This document shows positions 52,462-61,676 of a stretch of DNA of 64,000 nt, one piece after another. Position numbers and translations under genes: made by a program. Position 1 is the stretch's first letter; each line of letters opens with the position of its first letter. The stretch is from Rhodothermales bacterium (GTDB taxonomy: Bacteria; Bacteroidota; Rhodothermia; Rhodothermales; VXPQ01). The stretch lies in NCBI GenBank assembly GCA_022825385.1, contig JAJDWX010000049.1:1-64000 (forward strand), written 5' to 3'. The notes under the pieces were generated by a model that ran no database searches, was not told the DNA's origin, and saw only the letters and a program-made list of their open reading frames with translations.

Positions 52462-52898
52462 ATCGCTTTGTTATTGACGCCAGCATTGCCATCAAATGGG
52501 TTGTGCATGAGGACGATTCCCTCAATGCCTTGGCCATTTTACAGAAATTTTCCCTTTCGTCCCCGGATCTTTTGATTGCCGAGTGTGCGAATATTCTTTG
52601 GAAGAAGGTAAAACGCGCAGAACTCACCACCGATGAAGCAATCATGGCCGCGCATCTCATACAGAGAGCCGATGTCGAACTGTTGCCAATGCGGCACTTG
52701 ATGGATGGGGCCACACGCCTTGCAATAGCGTTGGATCATGCCGCGTACGACTGTATCTATCTGGCGCTGGCCATTGAGAGAGCGTGCCCTTTCGTTACAG
52801 CGGACGAGCGTTTCCGGCGCAAACTCGGGCAGGTTGCCGATGCGCGCGTGAGCGGGAACGTACTTTCAATGGAGGAAGCCCTTGCAATGCGAACGTAA
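52458..52898 (+). CDS. vapC: PIN-domain ribonuclease toxin (VapC family)
   Basis: 146 residues with all four acidic residues of the PIN active site: Asp7 (FVIDASIAIKW), Glu42 (IAECANILW), Asp98 (AYDCIYLALA) and Asp116 (VTADERF). VapC toxins cleave tRNA or rRNA and stop translation when released from the antitoxin. GTG start overlaps the antitoxin stop. The final residues (SMEEALAMRT) are ordinary. Together with the upstream antitoxin it forms a complete and apparently intact module. Confidence 0.93.
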   Translation: MNRFVIDASIAIKWVVHEDDSLNALAILQKFSLSSPDLLIAECANILWKKVKRAELTTDEAIMAAHLIQRADVELLPMRHLMDGATRLAIALDHAAYDCIYLALAIERACPFVTADERFRRKLGQVADARVSGNVLSMEEALAMRT

Positions 52899-52933
52899 CT
52901 ACATATCCTCCAACTTCGTCTGGTCTCGCCCCC

Positions 52934-53881
52934 CTACGCCCCGTTCCAGCGTTCCAGCCCCAGCAGGCGTTTGCCGAGATCGTTCAGATTGGCCTTTCCG
53001 TACACCTTCTTTTCCAGTTCGCGCGGATCGCCCGGGAAGGCGACGCCCTTGGGCGGTTCGCATTCGCGCCATGACTGGATGCGTTGCCGCCGCAGATCCT
53101 CGTTGTGCTCGCTGGCCGGGTACATGGAAACGTATTGCGCCATGCGCACCCGGTCTTTCGAGGTGTTCGGACGAATGCCATGGGCCTGCAGCGAATTCCA
53201 GATAATCAGGTCGCCGGCGCGCAGCGGGATGAACTTTACCTCGAAACCGCTGGTGTCCGGGCGAAACGGATCCCGGTCCGCAGGCTGCGTCTTGACCCAC
53301 TCGTCAAAAGTGCGGAAGAGTTCCGGCACGCATTGGAGTCCGCCGACCTCGTCGTCCGTATCCACGAGGGACAGGACGCCCTGCACATTCACGGGCAGCG
53401 GATGCTGCGACGTGTCCACATCCCAATGAATGAAGCCCCCGAACTTGCGCGCGTCCCGATTCGGCGTGTTCAGGTTCGCCCGGTCTATGGTGACCCACAA
53501 ATCCTCCCGGTCCCAGATATCCACATAGGCGTCGTATACCCGCTGCGTTTGCCGGGTATCCCAAAGGAGCTGGTGATTGTACGCCTCCACCATGCCCGCA
53601 TTGTTGAGCTCCGCCATGCCGTGCGCTCGCCGGTCCGTTGCGTTCCACGTGGTCGGGTCGCTGGGATCCATTTCCTGAAATTCCCACAAAAAAGCTTTCA
53701 GGCGTTCGATATGGTCGGGGGGAATCGCGTCATGCACGATCACATAGCCCCAGGTGGTCCAGCGCTCCCAGTCTTCTTCGGAAAGCGCCCGGAGGGGAAG
53801 TTTCTTTTCGATATCCTTGAGCTGGAGGCCGCTAAGCGCCTGATTGCCCTCGTGATCCGGGCCTTTCATGGTTTCCCGCAT
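52934..53881 (-). CDS. Phytanoyl-CoA dioxygenase (PhyH)-family Fe(II)/2-oxoglutarate oxygenase
   Basis: 315 residues, start at 53881 or at ATG 53869. The double-stranded beta-helix is seen with metal ligands in FIHWDVDTSQHPLP (His-x-Asp) and QAHGIRPN (distal His), followed by the 2-oxoglutarate Arg region VRMAQYVSMYP. N-terminal WGYVIVHDAIPPDHIERL is typical. PhyH proteins hydroxylate lipids or small metabolites. Bacterial members accompany sugar and phosphonate catabolism. Its gene follows the propeller/HEAT gene with an 86-bp gap containing a TATAAT on the same strand, so it may have its own promoter. Confidence 0.9.
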   Translation of the reverse strand: MRETMKGPDHEGNQALSGLQLKDIEKKLPLRALSEEDWERWTTWGYVIVHDAIPPDHIERLKAFLWEFQEMDPSDPTTWNATDRRAHGMAELNNAGMVEAYNHQLLWDTRQTQRVYDAYVDIWDREDLWVTIDRANLNTPNRDARKFGGFIHWDVDTSQHPLPVNVQGVLSLVDTDDEVGGLQCVPELFRTFDEWVKTQPADRDPFRPDTSGFEVKFIPLRAGDLIIWNSLQAHGIRPNTSKDRVRMAQYVSMYPASEHNEDLRRQRIQSWRECEPPKGVAFPGDPRELEKKVYGKANLNDLGKRLLGLERWNGA

Positions 53882-53938
53882 GGTTTTTCGTACAGGTTGT
53901 TAGGCAAAGGAAAGAAGATCGACGATATGGAACCCCGC

Positions 53939-53967
53939 ATTATATATACTCAATATATACTCTTTTT
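53939..53967 (-). promoter_or_regulatory. Candidate promoter of the PhyH gene
   Basis: AT-rich intergenic DNA with direct repeat TATATACTC-AA-TATATACTC on the plus strand. On the minus strand TATAAT at 53944-53939 sits 58 bp before the PhyH ATG. No good -35 box is visible. Repeated 9-mers could be a regulator site. Confidence 0.3.
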
Positions 53968-56577
53968 TCACTGGTCTTGTTCGCGTTCCGCGGCCTGTTC
54001 CGTCCACGCGTCGATCCCTTCGAGAATCACGGCTTGCAGGCTCGCGTCTTCCAGCGCGCCGAGGTATTCCGACAGCAAGGCGAGTGCTTCCTCGCTGCCT
54101 GTGGCCGCAATGCGGCTGACGGTGAAAGGCAGAATGCGGGGCAGTTTGGCGGCGAGCGCGAGGTCCATGGCGCGGCCCATGTCCGCGGACGCCAGCGGTT
54201 CCATCGCATACCACGCCATCAGGGGAATATTCTGATCCTCGGCGTCTTCGGCCCGCTGCAGAAGCGCCTCCAGCGTTTCCCATCTGCGTTCGGGGGCCAT
54301 GCGCTGGAGGGCGCTGGCGACGTAGAGGCGGACCAGCGCAGAATCGTCTTCCCGGGCCATCCGGGCGAATGCCTGCGCCGCCTCTTCGGGAACCTCCTTG
54401 TCTTCCGCCAGAAGATAGATTGCCCAGGCCCGGATATGTTCGTTGTCGTGGGCCAGCAGGTCGATCAGCGCTTCGTCCGAAAGGCCGCCGGTTACGTGCA
54501 GCACCCAGAGCGCCCGCAATTTCCGCGTTTCGTCCGAATGCGCTTCGAAAAGGGCGCGGAGCGTTTTGTGCACGGCCTCGTCCGGCCCCCGGTCCTGCAG
54601 GATGCGCCGGGCGGTGCGGACGTACCAGTCGTTCGGGTGCGCCTGCAATTCGGCCAGTTCCACGGAAGCGCGCTGCTCCAGATCGACGGATACCCATGCG
54701 TCGTTTTCATGAGAAATCTTGTAAATTCGCCCGGTTTCGTAATCGTGGCTTTCGGGATTCCCGTGATGGCACTGGTTTTTGTCGTACCAGTCGATGACAT
54801 GCACGGATCCGTCCGGCCCATATACCAGGTCCAGCATCTGGGACCAGCTGTCGTGGGTCAACAGAAAATCTTCGCCGTGTCGCCCCGCGTACCCGGACCC
54901 TCTGCGCTCCAGGATGTCCGTGTTGGCCCGGAACCCATGGATATTGTGCATGAAAATGCGTCCATGGTACGTTGTCGGCCACGAGCCGCCCTGGTATATC
55001 ATGGCGCCTGCATGGGCATGCCCGCCGCCCGCCACGCCGGATCGCCGGTTGCCCGCATGCGGTCCCTGGTTGCCCACCCAGTGCACATGGTCGCCGATCG
55101 GGTCCAGGTCGTCGTATACGTACGGATTGAAATGTTCGCCCGCCTGCCGGATCATGCGGGCGCCGGGAATCACATGGTGCAAATGCGGAATGACGCAGGC
55201 CGTAAGAAACAGTTGTCCGTGCGCGTCCCAGTCCAGCCCCCAGGAATTGCTGGTGCCGTACGCAAACACTTCGAAAATGCGCTGCGTGGGGTGATACCGC
55301 CATACGCCTGCATTGATTTTTTCGCGCTCGGCGTCTTCGGCGCCCGGTTTGCCCACGTTCGAGTGCGTGAATACGCCGTGCGTACCGTAGAGCCAGCCGT
55401 CTGGCCCCCACAGGAAGGAATTCAGCGTTTCGTGCGTGTCGTGGTAGCCGAATCCGTCCAGCAATATCTCCGGTTCGCCCGCGGGTCGATCTCCCGAAGC
55501 GTCAATGGGAACGTAGAGCAGATACGGCGCCGCGCCGATCCATACGCCGCCAAACCCCAGTTCCAGGCCGCTCACCAGATTCAGCCCTTCCATGAAGACT
55601 TTCCGTACGTCGAACGCGCCGTCCCCGTCCGTGTCTTCGAAAATGAGTATGCGATCCTTGCCTTCGCCTTCCGGAGCCCGCACCGGATAGGTCCGCCCTT
55701 CGGCGATCCACACGCGCCCCCGATGGTCCAGCGCCATCGCAATGGGATTGACCACGTCCGGCTCCGCCGCCGCCAGTTGTACGCGGAAACCATCCGGCAC
55801 CGTCATGGTTTGCGCGGCTTCCTGCGGGCTGCCCCCTTCCAGCAATACAGGATCCCAGGCTGGCAATTTCGCAATGCCGGAAGGATCCAGTTCGTCCGGG
55901 AAAGCAGGCCGCTCTGCATGCAAGCGAAAATGATCGAAGTTGATGTGCGCATACGCGTTCTCGGGGATATAGGCCGCCGTGGAACCGCCGGCGTCCTCGT
56001 CCACGAGGCGGATGAAAATGGTTTCCCCCACGTGTTCTCGCAGGTCCGCCACGACAGGCCGCAAGGCAAGGTCGTTGTCGCCGCTCGCTGAAAAAAGCAC
56101 GGCCCCGTCTCGCGCCCGGACCAGTTCGGCTCGGGTACTCTCCAGCGCGCCCCCCGAAATCAGAAAACTTGCGTACGGGTGCGTTGCCTCGAACGCCGAA
56201 GAGGTTAGCGTTCCCTTGCTCGCTGGTCCGGTCGTTGCGCCGGAACTGATCCACTGGGCGCCCGCGTGTCCGCTGCGCAAGTCCGCCGGTTCCTGTCTGC
56301 GTCGTTCCCGCAGCGTCTGAATCATTTTCGCGACGACGGCTTCGCCCGAAGCGAACGCGTCGCCTTCGACGAGTCCGTTCCCGAAGGCGTCGCCCTCGGC
56401 GGTCCAGTCGGTCAGGTCCCCCGTTTCGAAATCGACGTTTAATGCGCGCCCGTCGATGGCGGGCGCATGCCCGGCGTCTTGCCCCCATGCGGGCGCAGAA
56501 CCCGTCGCAACGACAAGCAATACGGCTGCGGCAAGGGCGCGGGAAGGGACAGGATTAAAAAATAAGCCTTTGCGCAT
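53968..56577 (-). CDS. Exported propeller/HEAT protein of the PVC-type dehydrogenase family, without cytochrome domain
   Basis: 869 residues with a cleavable signal (SRALAAAVLLVVATGSAPAWG). After a jelly-roll-like region (ALNVDFETGDLTDWTAEGDA, residues about 45-230) comes the propeller of the same family as the 25353 protein (PDGFRVQLAAAEPDVVNPIA, EDTDGDGAFDVRKVFMEGL, DTHETLNSFLWGPDGWLYG, VIDWYDKNQCHHGNPESHD). HEAT-like repeats follow, ending in WYAMEPLASADM and VSRIAATGSEEALALLSEYL. Unlike the other protein it ends without CxxCH, so electron transfer may rely on the cupredoxin encoded two genes upstream. Activity unproven. Confidence 0.87.
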   Translation of the reverse strand: MRKGLFFNPVPSRALAAAVLLVVATGSAPAWGQDAGHAPAIDGRALNVDFETGDLTDWTAEGDAFGNGLVEGDAFASGEAVVAKMIQTLRERRRQEPADLRSGHAGAQWISSGATTGPASKGTLTSSAFEATHPYASFLISGGALESTRAELVRARDGAVLFSASGDNDLALRPVVADLREHVGETIFIRLVDEDAGGSTAAYIPENAYAHINFDHFRLHAERPAFPDELDPSGIAKLPAWDPVLLEGGSPQEAAQTMTVPDGFRVQLAAAEPDVVNPIAMALDHRGRVWIAEGRTYPVRAPEGEGKDRILIFEDTDGDGAFDVRKVFMEGLNLVSGLELGFGGVWIGAAPYLLYVPIDASGDRPAGEPEILLDGFGYHDTHETLNSFLWGPDGWLYGTHGVFTHSNVGKPGAEDAEREKINAGVWRYHPTQRIFEVFAYGTSNSWGLDWDAHGQLFLTACVIPHLHHVIPGARMIRQAGEHFNPYVYDDLDPIGDHVHWVGNQGPHAGNRRSGVAGGGHAHAGAMIYQGGSWPTTYHGRIFMHNIHGFRANTDILERRGSGYAGRHGEDFLLTHDSWSQMLDLVYGPDGSVHVIDWYDKNQCHHGNPESHDYETGRIYKISHENDAWVSVDLEQRASVELAELQAHPNDWYVRTARRILQDRGPDEAVHKTLRALFEAHSDETRKLRALWVLHVTGGLSDEALIDLLAHDNEHIRAWAIYLLAEDKEVPEEAAQAFARMAREDDSALVRLYVASALQRMAPERRWETLEALLQRAEDAEDQNIPLMAWYAMEPLASADMGRAMDLALAAKLPRILPFTVSRIAATGSEEALALLSEYLGALEDASLQAVILEGIDAWTEQAAEREQDQ

Positions 56578-56662
56578 GGCGACTTAAATTATTTAAGGAT
56601 GCGTGATTTCTACTGTGCGGATGCTCCGCTGTTTCGCGCGTTCTGGCGCCCGGCCGGGTGGT

Positions 56663-57877
56663 TTACCGGACATGCTGGCGAAAGATGTACGCGCCTTTCT
56701 TGTTGACGACCAGAATGTCCGGATAGTCATCGCCGTTCGCGTCTTTCACTGCGAGCGCGACGCCGACCCCTGAATCGTCATCGACAAGATGAGGGGTCCA
56801 GACGACATCGCCGCGATCCGTTCGCGCGAGCCGGAACCAGTAGAGGACCGGCGGGGCGTTCGGTTCGGGGTCCATGGCTTCGCCGTGCGCCCGGAATCGT
56901 TTTCCAGTCACGATATCCTTCAACCCGTCCCGGTCCATGTCCGCCAGCGCCACGGCATGCAACTGGGAGAACCGGGCCCTGCCCGACTCCTTCGCTGCAT
57001 CCTCCCGGAGAATAATGTGTTTCTCGAAGCCGCCTTCCGGGAGTTGGCGGAACCATGAAAGTCCCCAGCCGTGCGCGTCGCGGCTTGCGATTACGTCGTT
57101 CAGCCCGTCTCCGTCCACGTCGTAGGCGTACATTTGCGCGGCGCCGAGGGCGAACGCTTCTTCATGGCGTTCCCAGGGCGTATCTGCATCGAATCCCGGA
57201 TTTTCCCACCACCCGTTCGACATAAGCAAATCAGGCAATGCGTCGCCATTCACATCCCCGACGCCGAACCCGTGCGTAAAGCGCGCCAATTCCTCGTACG
57301 GCCCGGCGACCTGCCGGAATGTCCACGGTTCGGTCGGTCGCTCCGGGTCGTACGACGCATACCCCGGATACCCGTCCACATGGGCGACGATTTCCGGTCG
57401 TCCGTCGCCGTCGATATCCAGAATGTGCGGCGATTCGTTGTCCACGGCGGGCAAGGCGAGGTGCTGCGTCCAGTGTCCGGTATCCTCGCTGTCCGGCTCG
57501 CCGGGGTTTTCGTACCAGAACGCCTCTTGTCCCGGAAAGCCGATCACCAGAATGTCGTTCCACCCGTCGTCGTTGAAGTCGTGCACATCGACAATGAAAT
57601 TGTCCGAATACGAAAAGCCCACGATGCTGAAAGGCTTGGGTTCGTAGAACGCATGGCGCGTCTCGAACGCAGGGCCGACGTACCAGTAGGGTCCCGCCAC
57701 CAGGTCTGCCGCGCCGTCCCTGTTCAGGTCTCCGATGGCGCCGCCTTCCGCATAGAATATATCGTCGAGATGCATTTTGTCGAAGGCGGCTTGCCCTGCG
57801 GCGGCGCCCGCCGTCGAGAGCGAGAGGGCGACGCCCAGGGCGGCGTACAGGGTCCGGGTGCAGAGCATGCTGTTCAT
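56663..57877 (-). CDS. FG-GAP/VCBS-repeat exported protein
   Basis: 404 residues with a signal peptide (TLYAALGVALSLSTAGAAAG). Seven or so FG-GAP/VCBS motifs with calcium-type loops: GDLNRDGAADLVAGPYW, HDFNDDGWNDILVIGF, LDIDGDGRPEIVAHVDG, GDVNGDALPDLLMSNGWW, YDVDGDGLNDVIASRD, ADMDRDGLKDIVTGKR and KDANGDDYPDILVVNKKG, evenly spaced as in a seven-bladed propeller. ATG at 57877 overlaps the stop of the upstream cupredoxin gene (ATGA). The function is unknown; members are common beside propeller/HEAT proteins of PVC bacteria. Confidence 0.88.
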   Translation of the reverse strand: MNSMLCTRTLYAALGVALSLSTAGAAAGQAAFDKMHLDDIFYAEGGAIGDLNRDGAADLVAGPYWYVGPAFETRHAFYEPKPFSIVGFSYSDNFIVDVHDFNDDGWNDILVIGFPGQEAFWYENPGEPDSEDTGHWTQHLALPAVDNESPHILDIDGDGRPEIVAHVDGYPGYASYDPERPTEPWTFRQVAGPYEELARFTHGFGVGDVNGDALPDLLMSNGWWENPGFDADTPWERHEEAFALGAAQMYAYDVDGDGLNDVIASRDAHGWGLSWFRQLPEGGFEKHIILREDAAKESGRARFSQLHAVALADMDRDGLKDIVTGKRFRAHGEAMDPEPNAPPVLYWFRLARTDRGDVVWTPHLVDDDSGVGVALAVKDANGDDYPDILVVNKKGAYIFRQHVR

Positions 57878-58914
57878 GGATCGGTTGGCTGGAGGATGCG
57901 GCGGACGCCGTCGAGGAGGATGGTTCGTTGGCCGGGGGTTGCGTTGGGCAAGCGTCCGGTCAGGGTGCGCAGCGCGTCCTGCGATCCTGCTTCGGCGATG
58001 CGTTGCACCGTAAAGGATAAGGCGCGCGGCCATTTGGAGTCCAGCGCCAGCGTCAGCGCCCGATCCGGGTCTACGGGTATGACGGGTTCTGTGGCGTACC
58101 ATATCAGGGTCGGGAGCGCATGCCCGGCGGCCTCTGGCGCATGGCCATGCAGTCCTTCAAGGACATCCCAGCGGCGTTCGGGCGCGACGCTCCGCAACGC
58201 TTCCGCAAGATACGCCCTCACAAGCAAAGAAGTATCCTCGCGCGCCATGCGCGCCCATGCGTTCAGGGTATGTTCCGGGATGTGTTCGCTGCGCGCAAGT
58301 CGCTGCGCGGCCCGCGCCCGGACCTGTTCGTCGGCGTGCTCCAGCCAACTCCGTTCCGCGTCGTTTGGCGGCGCGTCGGGCGCCGTCGAATCCAGGTCCA
58401 GCGGCGGGAGGGCAATATCCTCCAGTGGCGGCAATTCGCTGGGCAAGGGCGCGCGCAGGGCGTCTTCTTCCGAGGCCGCGTCCGCGTCGGCCTCGCCCGG
58501 CGCCCGAATAATTTCGAAGCGTCCTTCCATGCCGGCAGCCCGGTGTCCCGGAATCGTACAGTAATAAACGTCGTCCGCCGCGGCAGTGAACAGAAGGTCG
58601 GTCTCTTCCCCGACGTCCAGGATTATTTTCGTTTGCGCTTGCAGGGTTTCGAACGCCAGGTCGTGCGCCAGCGGCTCCACGTTCACCAGGACGATCCGCA
58701 CGGTCTCGCCCCGCTTCGCCCGCAGCACGGGGTTGCGGACCCCGTCGATGTCGCCGCCCACGCCCCGATAGCCGAGGATATGGGTTTCGAGCACATATTC
58801 CCGATCCGCTTTCGCGGCTTCCTGCGCAAGCGCGGAATGCCGGGCCGCCGAACCCGGCGGGAGGGCGCCTGCCGCCAGACAGGCAAGAAATATGATCGAG
58901 GGAGCGCGTTGCAT
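57874..58914 (-). CDS. Cupredoxin fused to HEAT-like repeats
   Basis: 346 residues. Signal peptide, then a cupredoxin domain (about residues 40-140) with complete type-1 copper ligands: His in EPLAHDLAFE and the C-x4-H-x4-M set in YYCTIPGHRAAGMEGRFEI. A proline/acid-rich linker leads to HEAT-like repeats (about 185-345). They resemble, in order, the C-terminal helices of the propeller/HEAT protein two genes downstream (WYATEPVIPVDPDRALTLAL versus WYAMEPLASADMGRAMDLAL). A periplasmic copper electron carrier that may dock to the same partner as the other HEAT module (inference). First gene of the reverse cluster, divergent from a Gfo/Idh/MocA gene by 95 bp. Confidence 0.87.
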   Translation of the reverse strand: MQRAPSIIFLACLAAGALPPGSAARHSALAQEAAKADREYVLETHILGYRGVGGDIDGVRNPVLRAKRGETVRIVLVNVEPLAHDLAFETLQAQTKIILDVGEETDLLFTAAADDVYYCTIPGHRAAGMEGRFEIIRAPGEADADAASEEDALRAPLPSELPPLEDIALPPLDLDSTAPDAPPNDAERSWLEHADEQVRARAAQRLARSEHIPEHTLNAWARMAREDTSLLVRAYLAEALRSVAPERRWDVLEGLHGHAPEAAGHALPTLIWYATEPVIPVDPDRALTLALDSKWPRALSFTVQRIAEAGSQDALRTLTGRLPNATPGQRTILLDGVRRILQPTDP

Positions 58915-59009
58915 TGCGGGTGTCCTGTAATTTCAGGAAAAATGTAAAATATTTGCAAAGATGATTATATTGCTTCCCGGAATTCACATCATTTGCCTCG
59001 CGTAACCAC

Positions 59010-60119
59010 ATGCCGGACCAAATCAGAGTCGCCGTCGTCGGACTGGGCTTTGGCGCCGAGTTCATACCCATTTACCAACGCCATCCCGACGCGGAACTGT
59101 GGGCGATTTGCAAGCGAGACGAAAAGGGCCTGAACGAAATTGGCGACCAGTTTGGCGTGGCGCGGCGCTATACGGACTACGAAGCGCTGCTTGCAGACCC
59201 TGATCTGGACGCCGTGCACATCAACACCCCGATCGCGGCGCACGCCCCCATGTCCCTGGCCGCGCTGGAGGCAGGCAAGCATACGGCCTGCACCGTGCCT
59301 ATGGCGACCACCGTAGACGAATGCCTCCAGATCGCGGAAGCCCGCCGCCGCAGCGGCAAGGCGTACATGATGATGGAAACGGCCATTTACACCCGGGAAT
59401 TCCTGTATGCCCAGGAACTGCTCGCGTCGGGGCGGCTCGGGAAAATACAATTTTTGCGCGGATCGCATCAGCAGAATATGGGCCTGCCCGGCTGGCCCGC
59501 CTACTGGTACGGATTTCCGCCCATGCACTACGCCACGCACGCGGTCAGTCCGCTCTTGCTGCTTGCCGCCGCCCGCGCCGAATCCGTGGTGTGTTTCGGT
59601 TCCGGGCGCATTCAGGAAGAATACGTCGAACCGTACGGTTCCCCGTTCGCCGTCGAGTCCGCGCTGGTGTCGCTGGCGGATTCGGACCTGTGCTGCGAAG
59701 TAACCCGATCCCTCTTCAACACCATTCGGCAGTATCGGGAAAGCTTTGATGCGTACGGCACGGAAGGTTCGTTCGAGTGGGAACAGGTCATCGGCGAAGG
59801 GCCCGTCGTCTACTCGGGGTACGAAGACGCCGAGCGCATCGAAGTACCCGACTACGCCCACCTGCTTCCCGCCGAAATCGCGCCGTTTACCACCGGGGGC
59901 GTATACGACGACGAGCGCGAGCATACCTCCTTCATTCAGGGGGGCGGGCACGGCGGTTCGCACCCGCACATGGTTCACGAATTTCTTCGGGCGATTCTCG
60001 AAGGCCGCGAAGCGGTTTCCGACGCGGCGGCGGCCGCAAACTGGACGATGACAGGCATTTGCGCCCACGAATCGGCCATGCAGGGCGGGCGGCGCATCGA
60101 CGTCCCCGGATGCTCCTGA
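59010..60119 (+). CDS. Cytoplasmic Gfo/Idh/MocA-family oxidoreductase
   Basis: 369 residues and no signal peptide, unlike the other four family members in the window. Rossmann motif VAVVGLGFGAEFIPIYQRHP, then VHINTPIAAHAPMSLAALEA and TVPMATTVDECLQIAEA, where the usual EKP catalytic Lys is replaced (VPM). The active-site His segment is in GFPPMHYATHAVSPLLLL. C-terminal HMVHEFLRAILEGREAV is typical. It opens a three-gene set with an MFS carrier (31-bp gap) and a DUF1080 protein, suggesting import of a sugar derivative followed by cytosolic conversion. Substrate unknown. Confidence 0.9.
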   Translation: MPDQIRVAVVGLGFGAEFIPIYQRHPDAELWAICKRDEKGLNEIGDQFGVARRYTDYEALLADPDLDAVHINTPIAAHAPMSLAALEAGKHTACTVPMATTVDECLQIAEARRRSGKAYMMMETAIYTREFLYAQELLASGRLGKIQFLRGSHQQNMGLPGWPAYWYGFPPMHYATHAVSPLLLLAAARAESVVCFGSGRIQEEYVEPYGSPFAVESALVSLADSDLCCEVTRSLFNTIRQYRESFDAYGTEGSFEWEQVIGEGPVVYSGYEDAERIEVPDYAHLLPAEIAPFTTGGVYDDEREHTSFIQGGGHGGSHPHMVHEFLRAILEGREAVSDAAAAANWTMTGICAHESAMQGGRRIDVPGCS

Positions 60120-60150
60120 ATTTCCTTTTCATTTACTCTGCAACGCGATC

Positions 60151-61554
60151 ATGGACAACATAATCAACAAAAACCGTCTTTTCACGGGAAGCATCGTGGC
60201 GCTCGTCGCCACGGCTTTCGGCTTCGTTATTCGGGCTCTCATCCTTGACGATTGGGGCAGAGAGTTCAATCTGAGCCAGGAACAGCTGGGATGGATTACA
60301 GGGGCGGGTCTGTTTCCGTTCGCTATTACCATTATTCTTTTCAGTCTGATCATCGACAAGATCGGATACCACACCTCCATTCGTCTTGCCTTCGCAGGAC
60401 ACATTCTTTCTGCGCTCGTAACGATCTGCGCCGGGCATATAGGGGATCCGTTTGTGGTGCTCTACATCGGCACGTTCATCCTGGCGCTGTCGAATGGCAT
60501 CGTGGAGGCAGTCGTCAACCCGGCGGTGGCTACCCTGTATCCCGATTCCAAGACGCACCACCTGAATATCCTGCACGCAGGCTGGCCGGGCGGTCTTGTG
60601 CTGGGCGGTATCCTGCTCATTGCGGCAGGCGACATCGGTTGGCGCTGGCAGGTGGGACTGGTGATTTTGCCGACGCTGGTCTACGGCTGGATGCTGGTTC
60701 GGGAAGCATGGCCGGTGCAGGAGCGCGTGGCGGCGGGCGTCGATTACGCAGGCATGCTCCGGGAATTGTATCGGCCCCTGTTCATTATTCTGCTGATTAT
60801 CATGGTTCCGCTGGCCATCACGGAACTGGGCACGGACAGCTGGATTACGGCGCTGATGACCAGCGTGTTGAGCAATACCCCGGTGCATCCGCTCTGGGTG
60901 CTCGTGTATACCTCGGCCATCATGTTCGTCCTGCGGTTTTTCGCCGGACCCATCGTGCACCGGATCAATCCGTTGGGCCTGCTGGCTTGCAGCGCCGCCA
61001 TCGCTTGCCTGGGTCTTATCTCTCTTTCGCAGGCCGGATCGGCTATTTTGTGGGTATTTCTCGCCGCAACCCTGTACGGCGTTGGCAAGACGTTCTTCTG
61101 GCCCACGACGCTGGGCGTGGTTTCAGAGCAGTTTCCGCATGGCGGCGCCATGACGATCAATACGATCGCAGGCGTGGGTATGCTGGCTGTAGGCGTACTG
61201 GGCAATCCGGTACTGGGCTCTATTCAAGATCAGTTTATCGATAATGAGATCTCGTCTACGGCTCCCGAACTCGTCGAAGAGGTGCTGGAAGCGGAAGGTT
61301 CCGGTTTGCTCGGCGCGCGCACCCTCAACGACGATGCGGTGGCGTTGCTTTCCGAAGAAGATCAGCAGCGTATCGTGGCCGTGCAGTCCGCTTCGAGCCA
61401 ATCCGCTTTGCGGACCGTGGCGTGGCTTCCGGCCTTCATGTTCGTATGCTACGTACTCCTTATTTTGTACTTCCGGTCGAAGGGCGGGTACAAGGCCGTC
61501 GAGCTGAAAACGGAGGAACAGACCGGCGGCCTTGAAGGGGCGGCTGAGTTTTAG
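60151..61554 (+). CDS. Major facilitator superfamily transporter
   Basis: 467 residues with about 12 membrane segments. N-half segments include TAFGFVIRALILDDWGREFN and the loop FSLIIDKIGYHTSIRLAFAG, a diverged MFS signature. A long C-terminal loop (about residues 365-425, acidic: TAPELVEEVLEAEGSG) precedes the last segment, which is unusual for the family. Position between a Gfo/Idh/MocA gene and a DUF1080 gene suggests transport of a sugar or keto-sugar. Efflux cannot be excluded from sequence. Confidence 0.88.
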   Translation: MDNIINKNRLFTGSIVALVATAFGFVIRALILDDWGREFNLSQEQLGWITGAGLFPFAITIILFSLIIDKIGYHTSIRLAFAGHILSALVTICAGHIGDPFVVLYIGTFILALSNGIVEAVVNPAVATLYPDSKTHHLNILHAGWPGGLVLGGILLIAAGDIGWRWQVGLVILPTLVYGWMLVREAWPVQERVAAGVDYAGMLRELYRPLFIILLIIMVPLAITELGTDSWITALMTSVLSNTPVHPLWVLVYTSAIMFVLRFFAGPIVHRINPLGLLACSAAIACLGLISLSQAGSAILWVFLAATLYGVGKTFFWPTTLGVVSEQFPHGGAMTINTIAGVGMLAVGVLGNPVLGSIQDQFIDNEISSTAPELVEEVLEAEGSGLLGARTLNDDAVALLSEEDQQRIVAVQSASSQSALRTVAWLPAFMFVCYVLLILYFRSKGGYKAVELKTEEQTGGLEGAAEF

Positions 61555-61676
61555 TCCCGCGTTTCTGCATTACATTGCAATGAACGGGTCGGAGCGCCGT
61601 CGGAAAATCCGGCGCGCTCCGGCGCGTCTTTGCGATACTCCGTACAACAAATCATTTCCCACACAACCCTGACGCC

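Noticed and set aside
51735-52508. Minus-strand open frame overlapping the antitoxin gene
   Set aside because: It runs antisense through the antitoxin promoter and gene and shows no recognisable domain.
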